A stretch of 64,000 bases of DNA from Solen grandis (GCA_021229015.1 CM037781.1:64406839-64470838), one strand, 5' to 3'. Counted from the stretch's first letter, positions 23,370-36,130 are shown. Notes: generated by a model from the letters alone, not told the origin. Made by a program: numbers and translations.

Positions 23370-23950
23370 ACATACTCAACCCAAAATATAAACGCAGGGT
23401 ACATAAATGTGCAACCATTATTAAAGGCTTTGGTCTAAATGTTGAAAATCGATCATAAAACTTTCAAGGTCACTGTGTAATTAACTTGGCCACTAAATTT
23501 GCTCAGCCGCGTGATGCACAATGCTCTACTGATAAAGTGTAAAAAAGCAAAAATCACGCGCAGTTTTAATGGTAACATGTTGTTTAACACATTTTGTTAT
23601 ACCACGCAATACTCTTAAGACATACACATTTTCCCGCTATATAAAGTTAAATATAATCATTTGTTATCATGGTACGGCATTCATGTAGTCCTAAATGTGC
23701 AACAGTACAACCTTTTCTTTCAGCATGACAATGCCCATATAGCCAGGGTTTGTAGAGATTTTCTGGCAAACCATAACATTGACCCACTCGACCGACCGCC
23801 GTACAGTCCAGATATGTCCCCTAATTGAATATCTTTTTGATGACTGGACAGCACGGTAAGGAAGCGTCAGATTCTCCCCGCTACTCTTGGCGAACTAAGA
23901 TTATCATTAGAAGGGTGAATGCACTTATGAACTCCATGCATAGGAGATAA
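23370..23950 (+). pseudogene. Tc1/mariner-like transposase remnant, copy B
   Basis: The plus frame from about 23712 reads FQHDNAHIARVCRDFL, then LDRPPYSPDMSPN, then a stop. It then regains similarity with LDSTVRKRQILP, TLGELRLSL and, in another frame, ALMNSMHRR. These match the second half of Tc1-like DDE transposases: the second catalytic Asp lies in the HDNA motif, PPYSPDLSPIEHLWDxLxRRVR follows, and the C-terminal SMxRRC ends the protein. The segment that should carry the third acidic residue is replaced by stops and a small deletion, and the N-terminal half is absent. ACTCAACCCAAAATATAAAC at 23374 resembles ends known from Tc1/mariner elements and could be the left terminus. Non-functional. 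Confidence 0.85.
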
Positions 23951-23997
23951 TGTATGTGTGTGGGGGTGGGTGCATATGAGATATTGGAGAGTAATTA

Positions 23998-24180
23998 AAA
24001 TGACGCCAAAACGCCCCGAAATGAATATGCATATCGGTTTAAAAGTGAAAAGCTGTACAAACCTTCGACAAATAAATGCACGTGAACCCTGCTTTCAATA
24101 GTTACCGTAGTTCAAAAACCTCCGACAAACATTCGGGGCAGAGATATACATGTTTTGGCATCAAGTTAATTCGATTTCAT
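23998..24180. repeat. 190-bp unit (copy B, second)
   Basis: Partner of 20195-20400, carrying 'gaatatgcatatcggtt', 'aaagctgtacaaacctt', 'gacaaataaatgcacgtgaa', 'aacctccgacaaacattc' and 'gcatcaagttaatt'. It follows directly after the Tc1-like transposase relic. Confidence 0.7.
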
Positions 24181-24199
24181 TTTGTGATTTGAGAGGTAG

Positions 24200-27056
24200 C
24201 ACCCAATTTGCTTGAATCTAATGAAATTTAGATAATTTGTTGATTAAATATTATTTGTTAAACTTATATAATATATCTGTTGAAAATACAAATATGAATT
24301 ATAGACCAAGAAAGTTCACTATATGTTTCTTTTGTTTTTAGGTTCAGTATATAAATTTGAGTTAAAAAAACTAAAACAGAAAAAATTGATAATATTTGTT
24401 CGTGTTTGTGGAACTTCGATTGAACTTCAAAAATTATATCCGCACGAGGCCTGTAGATCCGAAATAGAATGCAATTTTAAAAGTTCACGAAATAAAATAT
24501 TGCGTTTTCCAAAATAAAAACCCCAAAAAACCCGTTTTTGTATTTTATTTTTGGAAAGAGTGAAATCATATTTTTTATTACTTTTCATTGTGAAATAATC
24601 AAATATATTTTTTATTCATGTCACAATAATCCACTCAAAAGCATAAAACAAGTATAATTCTAAAATAGATATTCAAAAAGTTCTGAATCAATTCAAGTTT
24701 CTACAAGTGAAATGCCGGTATAACAGGATAACATACACCAAAATCAATAAATATTATTACTTCATAGGAGTATTACATACAAATTAATTGATAACTTACC
24801 GGTCGGTGGTGTCAAAGAATACTGGCTATATTTTATGTTTCTTTTAAAACTGAAATGCTGATGTTTCCTGGTCCAAGACCTGGTGATTGAAGAGTGACTG
24901 AAAAGATAAAGACAAAAAAGTAGTGGAAAGCTGCTAAACCAGTTCCCAAAATCAAGTTCCAGAGCAGACCAGACCTTTCATGAATTCAACACATGCAGTT
25001 ACAATAGACAGAGCATGAATGAACACTCATAGCTAAAGGACACAATTGGTTGGATATTGGCTAATATAGCATAATCAATAAATGACAAATAATGGAGGTA
25101 AATGATTGCAGTATATAATCCTTTTGACACTGCCAAATTCATTTTAAGACAAATAAAAAACAATGTATGTACTGTATTAAAACCCACACACGAAAACACA
25201 CAAACACACATGTTGGTGAAAAATAAACGTAAAAAAGCGCACAAGAAAGTCGAAATGGACCGTGAAATCACATTTTACCAGAACTATAAAGCCTTTACTC
25301 ACCTCATAAGATGGCGCGCTAAAAATATGACTAGATCAATACGATGAAGTTCGCAACAGGAAGAAAGAAGTTTAAAAGAGTACACACATAATCTATTTAG
25401 ACAAAATTTCAGATTATGAAGAACAGAGCATTCTGGATGATCAATTTTATTTTTCTTGACGTGTACTTCATACAATAAAAATACTTCTGGCAAAATGGCA
25501 ATCACTTAAATTTATTTCAAGACGAAAAAAAAGAAGAAGGTATACGTAGAAAAAAAAAGAATATCTAAACATCACAACAATCAAACGGAAAAAGTCCGGT
25601 TGCATTGACAGCTGCCTTTCAAAATACCTTGAGCCAGAATTGCACATTTTTGCAAGAGAACCTCGGGTTGCTTTGAAACGTATGTCAGAAATGTATGAAA
25701 TTGATGCTCGTTTTTTCTCGTTTGTTTTTTTTTTATTATTATTCAAAGAGTTTAGATCATTTGGCAATTCGTTGCTTTTACTAATGAATTTTCAATTCAG
25801 AATGCTCTTACGTCGAAGCCTTTCACTGACATAGCATACCTTACTTAAAATAAGCAAATGATTACATCAATTACATATTGACGTCTCGATCGATCTACCA
25901 TTCTCAATCTGTCATCTCCACAAATAACAATCTTCAACAATGGAAGTTCTACAGATGCTGATCAGTCTGGAGAAGGAATAACGCTACTTACGTCAACATG
26001 TTTCACATATCTTGAATTGTTTGTGTATACATCAGAAGGAATAATACAGATTCTATGGATTAGGTAAACGGATTTAAAAGCATATATTTTTTCATTCTGT
26101 ATAAGGAAATTACAGCTGAATTACGTATAATAATCATTAAAAATCTTATTCTAAACAAAAGTTCTCCTACAGGCAAAACCATACACTCCTATGTTTTAGT
26201 CTTTGCTGAATTGAATTCATTTTCGCAAATTTAGATGCATTAGGGAGTCGAACCATTTACATCTTGTTTATTTTTATATATATATTTGGCTTTCATCTCC
26301 TATAACCTCATTCTTCTACACCGTGATATTATTCATAACTAAACTTAGATTATTAATTGCTTAGTGTCCTAAAGACATTTTAGAAGTAAATACGTTTTTC
26401 TCCTGAATATTTGTAACGGAGCGTCTCAAATGCACATACCAGTATCTCTCATTTTGTCCTTAGAAATCCTTTGTCACGAGGGACCAACCTTATATAGATC
26501 CCCGAGGTGTGCTTCGGTTCAACAAATATGTTGATATCTGTGGTACATATAAGGGCTAAACATCCATATGTGGAACGGAAAATCAACGAATTGTATCGTG
26601 AGTTTACCGAATTCGAAATATTTGTGTTAAGTACCAACTACTTTTGAAAAAAAAGAAAAAGAAATGCTATCTAACCCTACTATATTGATGTTTGACCCTA
26701 AATCTACATACTTTATTTAACCGAAGCACATACATTAGTGTGGGGATTTTTTTTTTATTTTACTCATACAAGGTACTTGCGAATCATAAACTAATCATCA
26801 CTGGTACGAATGAATAAACATCATTAAATGACATAATTAAATGATAAATAAATAAATGCACAAACGTGAGTTGTTTTAGAAGTTAAATAACAATATATGG
26901 ATAAGAGAAGAAAATTATCCAAAAATGCACAAAAATGTCAGATTAACATAAAAAGTACTTTTTAAGAGTTACCTTAAAGATAGAATAGTACGTGTAACAT
27001 TTTAGTAAGCGTTGTCATAATTATATTCATATAATAAGGTTTTCAACATTTAGTAT
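24200..27056. other. distal part of copy B, no recognisable gene
   Basis: Frames of 60-99 codons (for example 24323-24517 plus, 25102-25347 plus, 25468-25767 minus) are present. In copy C most of them are shifted by single-base indels, so translation is not conserved. No family motifs are seen. The matching part of C is 31700-34567. Confidence 0.5.
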
Positions 27057-27777
27057 TGCTATTTTTCGCATCTATTCCGTTTTATTTGAACCTATATATA
27101 CTAAGGTTGTGAACAAAATAGAGAAAACTTATTCTGCGTTTAACTACACCATCAATCATTACATCAATTTCATTTGAATTATTCAATGTGTGGATAAGTA
27201 AGATTATCTTAAATCTTTTAGAATATCAACATAACAGTTTTGGCGGGTTCAGCAAGGGAAGAAATTGAAAATGTTATTCTTCGATCTCAATCCTATTAAC
27301 AAAGAAGCTTCTGAAAAAGAAACAAAATAAACTCGTGTGATAACTATATTGATATAGATGCATTGATTTTTCATTATATTCTAATATGTATTTCGATGTT
27401 GCCTGAAACCGGACCAACAGTCTTGGAACTAACCTTATATGTTTGGTATCTATAAAATGTGGGCAGTAAGTTTTTAAAAGTGTTGCTGTTGTCATTTTTG
27501 GACTTTTTATTACATAAGATAGTTATAGCCCTGTCTCAGTGTGATATAATGCTATAGAAAGTGGCATGACTCAACAAATAATCATGTTATCTTTACGATG
27601 GACTAACCATTAAAAGACTCTTAGGTATGTCAGGAACGGGTACCAAACCAAAAATTTAATATACCATATCCAATTCTTGTGAGAATAAAAGAGTAAAAAT
27701 AGAGCACAAAAACATGCATTAAAATTAACGTCATACCATACATGATGCCATACTGTACCCAAGTGAGCAATCGCATT

Positions 27778-27978
27778 TCGCTCATTAACATGGCGCCAAA
27801 ACGCCCCAAAAATGAATGAATATGCATATTGGTTTAACCACTGGAAAGCTGTACAAACATCCGACAAACAAATACACGTGAATCTTGCTTTCAATAGCTA
27901 CCTTTGTTCAACAACCTCCGACAAACTTTTGGGACGGGGATATACCTGTTTTGGCGGCAAGTTAATTTCGTTATGTCG
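27778..27978. repeat. 190-bp unit (copy C, first)
   Basis: Almost identical to 20195-20400. The frame starting at 27812 keeps the same 74-residue translation as its partner at 20234, with one synonymous base change. Confidence 0.75.
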
Positions 27979-28208
27979 TCTGCTTTTTAAAACCAATAAA
28001 TTCTCTATCAGTTCTATTGTTAAAATGGCATTTTAAAATGTTGTTTTTTTTTGCCATCAGAATTTACGTTTTGACTCTTTCAAAGTCTATATAAGATATA
28101 CATGTATAGCTTTCAGGAAGACATACCCGAATAAAGACAGACCTGAACATTTTTCTTTTTATTTATGATCCAACAGATTTTATTTCGGTCGGACAAAATT
28201 TTCACTCT

Positions 28209-28229
28209 TGTCAGACCGAATGTCTGACA
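28209..28229. repeat. perfect 8-bp hairpin, copy C
   Basis: Identical to 20629-20649. Confidence 0.7.
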
Positions 28230-30823
28230 AATTTTATTTTAGCCTTTCGCGAAGTCTGCCGAGAGTGATTGTGATATTCATAGAAAGTTGACCCCTTGTC
28301 TTGTCCGAAATATTGTCGCTATATAATAACAACAGCATTAACTTTTTGCCTCATAAAAAATCATGTGCAAATGAATTTACTGAACTTTACACGGTATATT
28401 AAAATATAGATGGGTTACATTGCCAAGCAGACTGTGTAGAAATTGGGCTACAATATTGAATGAGCAAACATATGGGATCCTGATCAGACAGTTCCTTGCT
28501 GTCTAATCTGGGTTTCCTGTCTTTGACAATGCGTCGAAATACCTCTATATGAGGTAAAGGTCAATCGAAACTCAGTGTTCAAAGTAGTAAATGTGTTTTA
28601 TTTCAGCTTATAATTTTTAAATATTTTTCATTTTTTCTACTTTTCCTACATCACAACTGTCCCTCAGAGGATAATTTCATAAAGGATAGTTTGAGAAAAT
28701 GGTATTAAACTAAAAGCACAAACGTAGTTTTATTCTCTTGATGATTATTTCTGTTTACGTAATTGTTTTTGTTCCGAGTAAGACATATCATTTATCAAGT
28801 ACTTAAGTGGGTCTTACAAAACGATAACAATAATTTGCATTGTCAATTCTTAACGTATGTACCCTGATTTCTATATTTTGCAAAATCTTCGATTTCATTA
28901 TATGTCTCCACCCTGAAGAATATTTTCAAATTAACTGTCAGTTTAAATTGTTCGGATCTTAAAATGACTCTTTGTTCTGTGTTCTAAACACACAATTTCT
29001 TGCTAAGTGAAACATTTTTGTCCAATCAGTCATTAGGATTTCTTTTATTTTCGCATTAACAGCAATGAGGTTTTTTCTCTTTTCGGTAAAGAGAAGGTGA
29101 ATCATATAAGAACGATGCAAGAATGGTTAAGACAGTAATGGGTTGAGGGACTTTTCTAGCGTTTTTCTACAGCCGAGAGAAGCCTTCCTATGTAAAAAAT
29201 CTGACATGACGACAGTTTGATCGAAGTGGTAAGCAGGTAATTTAAAAGCACTTAATCGTTTAATGTCAGGTTTCACAAAATGTAACGGCCGTGTATTAAT
29301 CGTGTCGGTTAAATAGAATGTGATTGAGTTATTGCTTTTGTTTTACGAGGAGATAATTCTTATAATTATACTACTCAAAATATGCTAAGGGTCATTTACA
29401 GCTCTTTGCATTATCAGGATGCTCAAAACATTTAATACATTTGAACAAAAATTATATGTATTACTAAATTATTATACTCGCAAAACAGCAAAGTTTACTG
29501 TAAAAGCACTTACGATAAGATGTAATTATTTATATATGTGATTTAAGTTTACATACATAGTTATTTCGTTCTTTAAATTAGTATTTTCTCACATATTAAG
29601 TGTGTTAAACTGACTTTTCGCCATCATATTTTATCTTTCTGTATGTTTATATGTATAATTCTCCATGTTAACGTTCTTAATTTTTCTTATTTAAGATGAC
29701 TTATAGGCCCATGGGACCGGGTGATCACTTGTAAAATTGTAAACTAAAGTTTATAGTTTTTTCAAGTTTAGTGTTACAGTATGTAATATATTTTTTTACA
29801 TGTAACACCTGTCACTATAATTAACAATTTACTTTCTTACTTACATTGATTGAAAAAGTTTCTTTTAAAAATTAATGCCCCAAACAACCAAAAACCCAAT
29901 TAAAAGCGTTCACTGATGGTGATCCGTCCCTTACCATCGTGCTCTGACGGATTGAATGATTGATGGAAAAGATTACCGTAATGTCACATTTAGGTCAAGG
30001 TCACAATTCTTTTAGACAGGGTTATCGTCAAAAACATATGTATCAAGCAAAAACATACGTGTTTGAATATTATAACATCTAGTCTATAATTGAGATTGGA
30101 GTTTACTATACCTTAAGATTTATAGTTAGGTTTCTAATTATAATAACCCTTCAACACATGGTTTGCTATCATCTGGCATCTGTCTTTACAAAACACCAGT
30201 CTGTCGACGTTTAAAAAGCAGAATTCTGTACTGTATAGTTTGTATGCAAAAGTGATTATAATCCAGGATAGTTAACGGCATAAAGTTGCATCAAATTTTA
30301 GCTTCCAAGCATTTAAGAAAAAAGCAGGTCCTAATGAAAATGTGCCACATTTGATGCTTGTGTAAGAACGTGGAATATTGTGTCAGAGGTCAACAGAACC
30401 TATATCGATCGGAAAACATTTTCAAACGAAAACCTAATAATACAAAAGCTGTTAATTACTTACGAGGTTTTAAATGATCTAGACAGATCTTTTGTGGAAA
30501 CAAACGTTTTAGATTTTCCTTCAAAGAAAACCTAATAATGCAGCCTAGAAAAAAGGTAATTATTTGGTTTTAAAAAAAAAACCAGACTATATGAAAAAAA
30601 TGTTAATATTGTCAGCATCTTATATCGCAAAAACCTTCCCATTAATTCCAAGGTGCTCAGAGCCTGTCGTTTGATTAAAATTATAAAACAAAACACCAAG
30701 AGCCATAGGATTAGCCAATTTTGTATTACAAAGTTCCAAAGAACAGGAAATAATCAGTAATTCAGTATTCATAGTATAAATGTATCTTGAATTAAATCAT
30801 GAACTTAACTAAGCGAGTTCAGG

Positions 30824-30824
30824 G

Positions 30825-30861
<37 letters not shown>

Positions 30862-30862
30862 T
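30824..30862. repeat. (CT)n(TA)n compound microsatellite, copy C
   Basis: See 23319-23352. The changed lengths help tell the two copies apart. Confidence 0.85.
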
Positions 30863-30879
30863 TATTTTGTCGGATGTAT

Positions 30880-31457
30880 ACATACTCAACCCAAAATATA
30901 AACGCAGGGTACATAAATGTGCAACCATTATTAAATGCTTTGGTCTAAATGATGAAAATCGATCATAAAACTTTCAAGGTTACTGTGTAATTAACTTGGC
31001 CACTAAATTTGCTCAGCCGCGTGATGCACAATGCTCTACTGAAAAAGTGTAAAAAAGCAAAACTCACGCGCAGTTCTAATGGTAACATGTTTAACACATT
31101 TTGTTATACCACGCAATACTCTTAAGACATACACATTTACCCGCTATATAAAGTTAAATATAATCATTTGTTATCATGGTACGGCACTCATGCAGTCCAA
31201 AATGTGCAACAGTACAACCTTATCTTTCAGCATGACTATGCCCATATAGCCAAGGTTTGTAGAGATTTTCTGGCAAACCATAACATTGACCCACTCGACC
31301 GACCGCCGTACAGTCCAGATATGTCCCCTAATTGAATATCTTTTTGATGTCTGGACAGCACGGTAAGGAAGCGTCAGAATCTCCTCGCTACTCTTGACGA
31401 ACTAAGATTATCATTAGAAGGATAAATGCACTTATGACCTCCATGCATAGGAGATAA
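30880..31457 (+). pseudogene. Tc1/mariner-like transposase remnant, copy C
   Basis: Same relic as in copy B, carried along by the tandem duplication. Here the HDNA motif has become HDYA. The LDRPPYSPDMSPN block and following stop are shared, so the element was already dead before duplication. The GTGTGTG/GGGGGG tract just after it is longer than in copy B. Confidence 0.85.
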
Positions 31458-31509
31458 TGTGTGTGTGTGTGTGTGGGGGGGGGGTGCATATGAGATATTG
31501 AAAAGTAAT

Positions 31510-31700
31510 TAAAATGACGCCAAAACGCCCCGAAATGAATATGCATATCGATTTAAAAGTGGAAAGCTGTACAAACCTTCGACAAACAAATGCACGTGAA
31601 CCCTGCTTTCAATAGTTATCGTAGTTCAACAACCTCCGACAAACATTCGGGGCAGAGATATACAATCATGTTTTGGCATCAAGTTAATTCGATTTCATTT
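31510..31700. repeat. 190-bp unit (copy C, second)
   Basis: Partner of 23998-24180 within copy C, again following the Tc1-like transposase relic. Confidence 0.7.
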
Positions 31701-34567
31701 TGTGATTTGAGAGGTAGCACCTAATTTGCTTGAATCTAATGAAATTTAGATAATTTGTTGATTAAATATTATTTGTTAAACTTATATAATATATCTGTTG
31801 AAAATACAAATATGAATTATAGACCAAGAAAGTTCACTCTACGTTTCTTTTTGTTTTTAGGTTCAGTATATAAATTTGAGTTAAAAAAAACTAAAACAGA
31901 AAAAATAGATAATATTTGTTCGTGTTTGTGGAACTTCGATTGAACTTCAAAAATTATATCCGCACGAGGCCTGTAGATCCGAAATAGAATGCAATTTTAA
32001 AAGTTCACGAAATAAAATATTGCGTTTTCCAAAATAAAAACCCCCAAAAACCCGTTTTTGTATTTTATTTTTGGAAAGAGTGAAATCATATTTTTTTTAT
32101 TACTTTTCATTGTGAAATAATCAAATATATTTTTTATTCATGTCACAATAATCCACTCAAAAGCATAAAACAAGTATAATTCTAAAATAAAATAAAATAA
32201 ATATTCAAAAAGTTCTGAATCAATTCAAGTTTCTACAAGTGAAATGCCGGTATAACAGGATAACATACACCAAAATCAATAAATAGTATTACTTCATAGG
32301 AGTATTACATACAAATTAATTGATAACTTACCGGTCGGTGGTGTCAAAGAATACTGGCTATATTTTATGTTTCTTTTAAAACTGAAATGCTGATGTTTCC
32401 TGGTCCAAGACCTGGTGATTGAAGAGTGACTGAAAAGATAAAGACAAAAAAGTAGTGGAAAGCTGCTAAACCAGTTCCCAAAATCAAGTTCCAGAGCAGA
32501 CCAGACCTTTCACGAATTCAACACATGCAGTTACAATAGACAGAGCATGACTGAACACTCATAGCTAAAGGACACAATTGGTTGGATATTGGCTAATATA
32601 GCATAATCAATAAATGACAAATAATGGAGGTAAATGATTGCAGTATATAATCCTTTTGACACTGCCAAATTCATTTTAAGACAAATAAAAAACAATGTAT
32701 GTACTGTTTTAAAACCCACACACGAAAACACACAAACACACATGTTGGTGAAAATAAATGTAAAAAAGCGCACAAGAAAGTCGAAATGGACCGTGAAAAT
32801 CACATTTTACCAGAACTATAAAATATTTACTCAACTCATTAGATGGCGCGCTAGAAATATGACTAGATCAATGCAATGAAGTTCGCAACAGGAAGAAAGA
32901 AGTTTAAAAGAGTACACAAATAATGTAGACAAAATTTCAGATTATGAAGAACAGAGCATTCTGGATGATCAATTTTATTTTTCATGACGTGTACTTCATA
33001 CAATAAAAATACTTCTGGCAATGGCAATCACTTAAATTTATTTCAAGACGAAAAAAAAAAAAAAGGTATACGAAGAAAAGAAAAAGAATATCTAAACATC
33101 ACAACAATCAAACGGAAAAAGTCCGGTTGCATTGACAGCTGCCTTTCAAAATACCTTGAGCCAGAATTGCACATTTTTGCAAGAGAACCTCGGGTTGCTT
33201 TGAAACGTATGTCAGAAATGTATGAAATTGATGTTCGTTTTTTCTCGTTTTTTTTTATTATTATTCAAGAGTTTAGATCATTTGGCAATTTGTTGCTTTT
33301 ACTAATGAATTTTCAATTCAGAATTACGTCGAAGCCTTTCACTGACATAGCATACTTTTACTTAAAATAAGCAAATGATTACATCAATTACATATTGACG
33401 TCTCGATCGATCTACCATTCTCAATCTGTCATCTCCACAAATAACAATCTTCACCATGGAAGTTCTACAGATGCTGATCAGTCTGGAGAAGGAATAACGC
33501 TACTTACGACAAAATGTTTCACATATCTTGAATTGTTTGTGTATACATCAGAAGGAATAATACAGATTCTATGGATTAGGTAAACGGATTTAAAAGAATA
33601 TATATTTTTCAATCTGTATAAGGAAATTACAGCTGAATTACGTATAATTATTAAATCTTATTCTAAACAAAAGTTCTCCTACAGGCAAAACCATACACTC
33701 CTTTGTTTTAGTCTTTGCTGAATTGAATTCATTTCGCAAATTTAGATGCATTATAGAGTCGAACCATTTACATCTTGTTTATTTTTATACATATATTTGG
33801 CTTTCATCTCCTATAACCTCATTCTTCTACACCGTGATATTATTCATAACTAAACTTAGATTATTAATTGCTTAGTGTCCTAAAGACATTTTAGAAGTAA
33901 ATACGTTTTTCTCCTGAATATTTGTAACGGAAATTCACAAACAAGTGTCTTTCATGTTGTCGTTAGAAATCCTTTGTCACGAGGGACCAACCTTATATAG
34001 ATCCCCGAGGTGTGCTTCGGTTCAACAAATATGTGGATATACTGTGGTACATATGAGGGCCAAACCATCCATATGTGGAACGGAAAATCAACAAATTGAA
34101 TCGTGAATTTACAGAATTCGAAATATTTGTGTTAAGTACCAACTACTTTTGAAAAAAAAAGGCTATCTAACCCTACTATATTGATGTTTAACCCTAAATC
34201 CACATACTTTATTTAACCGAAGCACATACATTCGTGTGGGGAAATTACATTTTTCTATTTTACTCATACAAGGTACTTGCAAATCATAAACTAATCATCA
34301 TTGGTACGAATGAATAAACATCATTAAATGACATCATAAAATGATAAATAAATAAATAAAAATGCACAAATGTGAGTTGTTTTATTGAAGTTAAATAACA
34401 CTATATCGATAAGAGAAGAAAAATATCCAAATATGCACAAAAATGTCAGATTAAGATAAAAAGTACTTTTTAAGAGTTACCTTAAAGATAGAATGAGTAC
34501 GTGTAACATTTTAGTAAGCGTTGTCAAAATTATATTCATATAATGAGGTTTTCAACATTTAGTATTG

Positions 34568-35200
34568 ATTTGATCCAATATATAATTATTAGCATATTTA
34601 AAATATCACGCATGTTTTATTTATTTGTTGTTTTTTTTTCAATAGAGTGCATGAAATTAAAAAGAGCTGATTTTAAGTAAGGCAATGGATTGTTTTTATT
34701 TAAGCTTCACTTTGGCATGTTGATATTTTCCCAGTATAATACCAGACACAGAGCTGTCTCACTGCGATCCGGCATCGTAAACAAGTGATATAACACATCC
34801 AGTGACATTCCCATGTCATCCGGCCAGGAGAAGTTGCCTTCTCCTGGGAATAAAAACATGCAAATGATTCTTTATAAATTTATGAAGGGTGATCCAGAAA
34901 CAACCGGGGTCGGCCAGGCATACCGACAAGGAAGGAAGGCAATACAGTACCCTGTTTGCATGGTATCTGTAAATTATATACCTGTAGTACAAAAGACAAT
35001 ACAGTAACCAATTCAGCAGCTTAGCTGTAATTGACAGCCGGATATGGTCATTTAAAAAAGATATGACGTCAAAGGACGTCATGTCACTCAGTTACTTCTC
35101 AAGGTAATCCCCTTTACCAATCTCCGCGCAGTTATCTCCCCTTCATTCTTCGGCATATATCTCTGCCACCATGAGTAGGCATTTATCAGGATTTCTGATA
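34568..35200. other. right flank of copy C, matching the end of segment A
   Basis: From 34700 the words 'ttaagcttcacttt', 'gatattttccc' and, at 35064, the paired GACGTC block match 18067-18101 and 18358-18408. A plus frame (34813-35007) and a minus frame (34816-35082) overlap here; neither is recognised. Confidence 0.5.
35064..35113. promoter_or_regulatory. paired CRE-like GACGTC motif, right-flank copy
   Basis: TGACGTCA and, seven bases on, GACGTCATGTCACTCAG, then 'aatcccctt'. See 18358-18408. The first is a full palindromic CRE consensus. Confidence 0.35.
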
Positions 35201-35373
35201 TAGATACATGTAGTTTATTTTAAATTGTTTAAAAAGTTGTTTCTTTTTATCAGCTAAGTTTTCTCTCATTCATATGATATTGATTATGATGAAATAAATA
35301 AAAAATGATAACAAATAAAAATATTCTTTAAAGAAATGAAAATAACCGTTATGTTTTTTAAATTATTTTCATT

Positions 35374-35640
35374 TTACAGCGAGTGACATTTTCCTCCGTA
35401 TGTTTTCTTAAATAAGCACCAATTATCAAATATGTTGCCCTTATTTGACCTTCGGAAATTCATCGGACCCACACATTCGAATACAATGAGCCCTACTTCC
35501 TTCCTGGTTTCCTCAGCATCTTCCGTTGAAAAACGTTTGAAAATGCCATTATATTTAGCCATTACCATTATAGATATGACATAGTTTGACATACCCAACT
35601 TCCATATAGACATCCTTCGCTGTTGACACGAACGTCGCAT
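35374..35640 (-). CDS. uncharacterised open frame, possible exon remnant
   Basis: An 88-codon minus-strand frame with higher G+C than its surroundings. The C-terminal part reads ECVGPMNFRRSNKGN, then CLFKKTYGGKC. Two reading frames look protein-like across the first half, which fits either a frameshifted exon or chance. The 14-base word 'cggaaattcatcgg' inside it (35451) also occurs at 18570 in segment A, so the region may belong to the old duplication. I do not recognise a family. There is no initiation context or partner exon that I can point to. Confidence 0.2.
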   Translation of the reverse strand: MRRSCQQRRMSIWKLGMSNYVISIMVMAKYNGIFKRFSTEDAEETRKEVGLIVFECVGPMNFRRSNKGNIFDNWCLFKKTYGGKCHSL

Positions 35641-36130
35641 CCACCACTGACCTGGAATTTAATCTTCCGTCATTGACTCTCGCCCTTCCGAATATAAAAT
35701 CATTTTTGCATTAAAGTAGTTTTAATCAAAGGTATATGTAGCACGCAATACCTAGATATAATCATAACGTTTCTCTTATTCAGAAATATAGTTGAGATGG
35801 TTTCAAATGTCCTATGTTAAATCGCTGTATGCTTTTTATCACAAGAAGATTGGTGCTATTATGTTCAGAATTAACAATCGCATGATTTGTGTAAAAGTAA
35901 AAATTCATATGTTGTTTGAGTTAAGCTGATGCTAAACGGAGAGAGCTGAAGAACAAGATGTTTGGAGCCAACTTATTTTATTTGTTTTATGTTTAAATTT
36001 TGTTTCATTTTCACAGGCTTAAACACATATCTGTGAAGTAGACAACTGCAATTATATTCAGCATCTATTTCGCTGCATTTGAATCTTTGTTGTTTGAGGT
36101 TATTATAAAGATTTTTTTCGTTTGCAAAAT
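35641..36130. other. AT-rich stretch without a recognisable gene
   Basis: Nothing supported was seen. Confidence 0.4.

Larger units (their letters stand above)
19477..27056. repeat. copy B of a 7.5-kb tandem segmental duplication
   Basis: The segment from TGCTATTTTTCGCATC (19477) to 'aacatttagtat' (27056) is repeated immediately downstream as copy C. The offset is 7580 bp at the left edge. Right edges are 'tagtattgct' (27051, running into copy C) and 'tagtattgat' (34560, running into unique DNA), so the junction has only a 2-bp TG overlap. Differences are scattered substitutions and small indels; for instance 20234-20458 differs from its partner at one base. The contents are an early minus-strand frame at 19694-19915, a plus frame at 20234-20458, an internal 190-bp duplication, a broken Tc1-like transposase, microsatellites and AT-rich filler. 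I recognise no cellular gene. Confidence 0.95.
27057..34567. repeat. copy C of the 7.5-kb tandem segmental duplication
   Basis: Head-to-tail partner of 19477-27056, in the same orientation. Larger differences from B are extra sequence at about 28936-28978 (absent at 21356), loss and rearrangement of a 100-bp repeat at 30520-30620 relative to 22920-23110, and length changes in the CT/TA tract. Many frames open in B are shifted here. That argues against selection for coding and against a pure assembly echo. Confidence 0.95.

Noticed and set aside
25102..25347. 81-codon frame present in both B and C as a conserved gene
   Set aside because: The copies differ by two compensating single-base indels that change the middle of the peptide, so the protein sequence is not under visible constraint.
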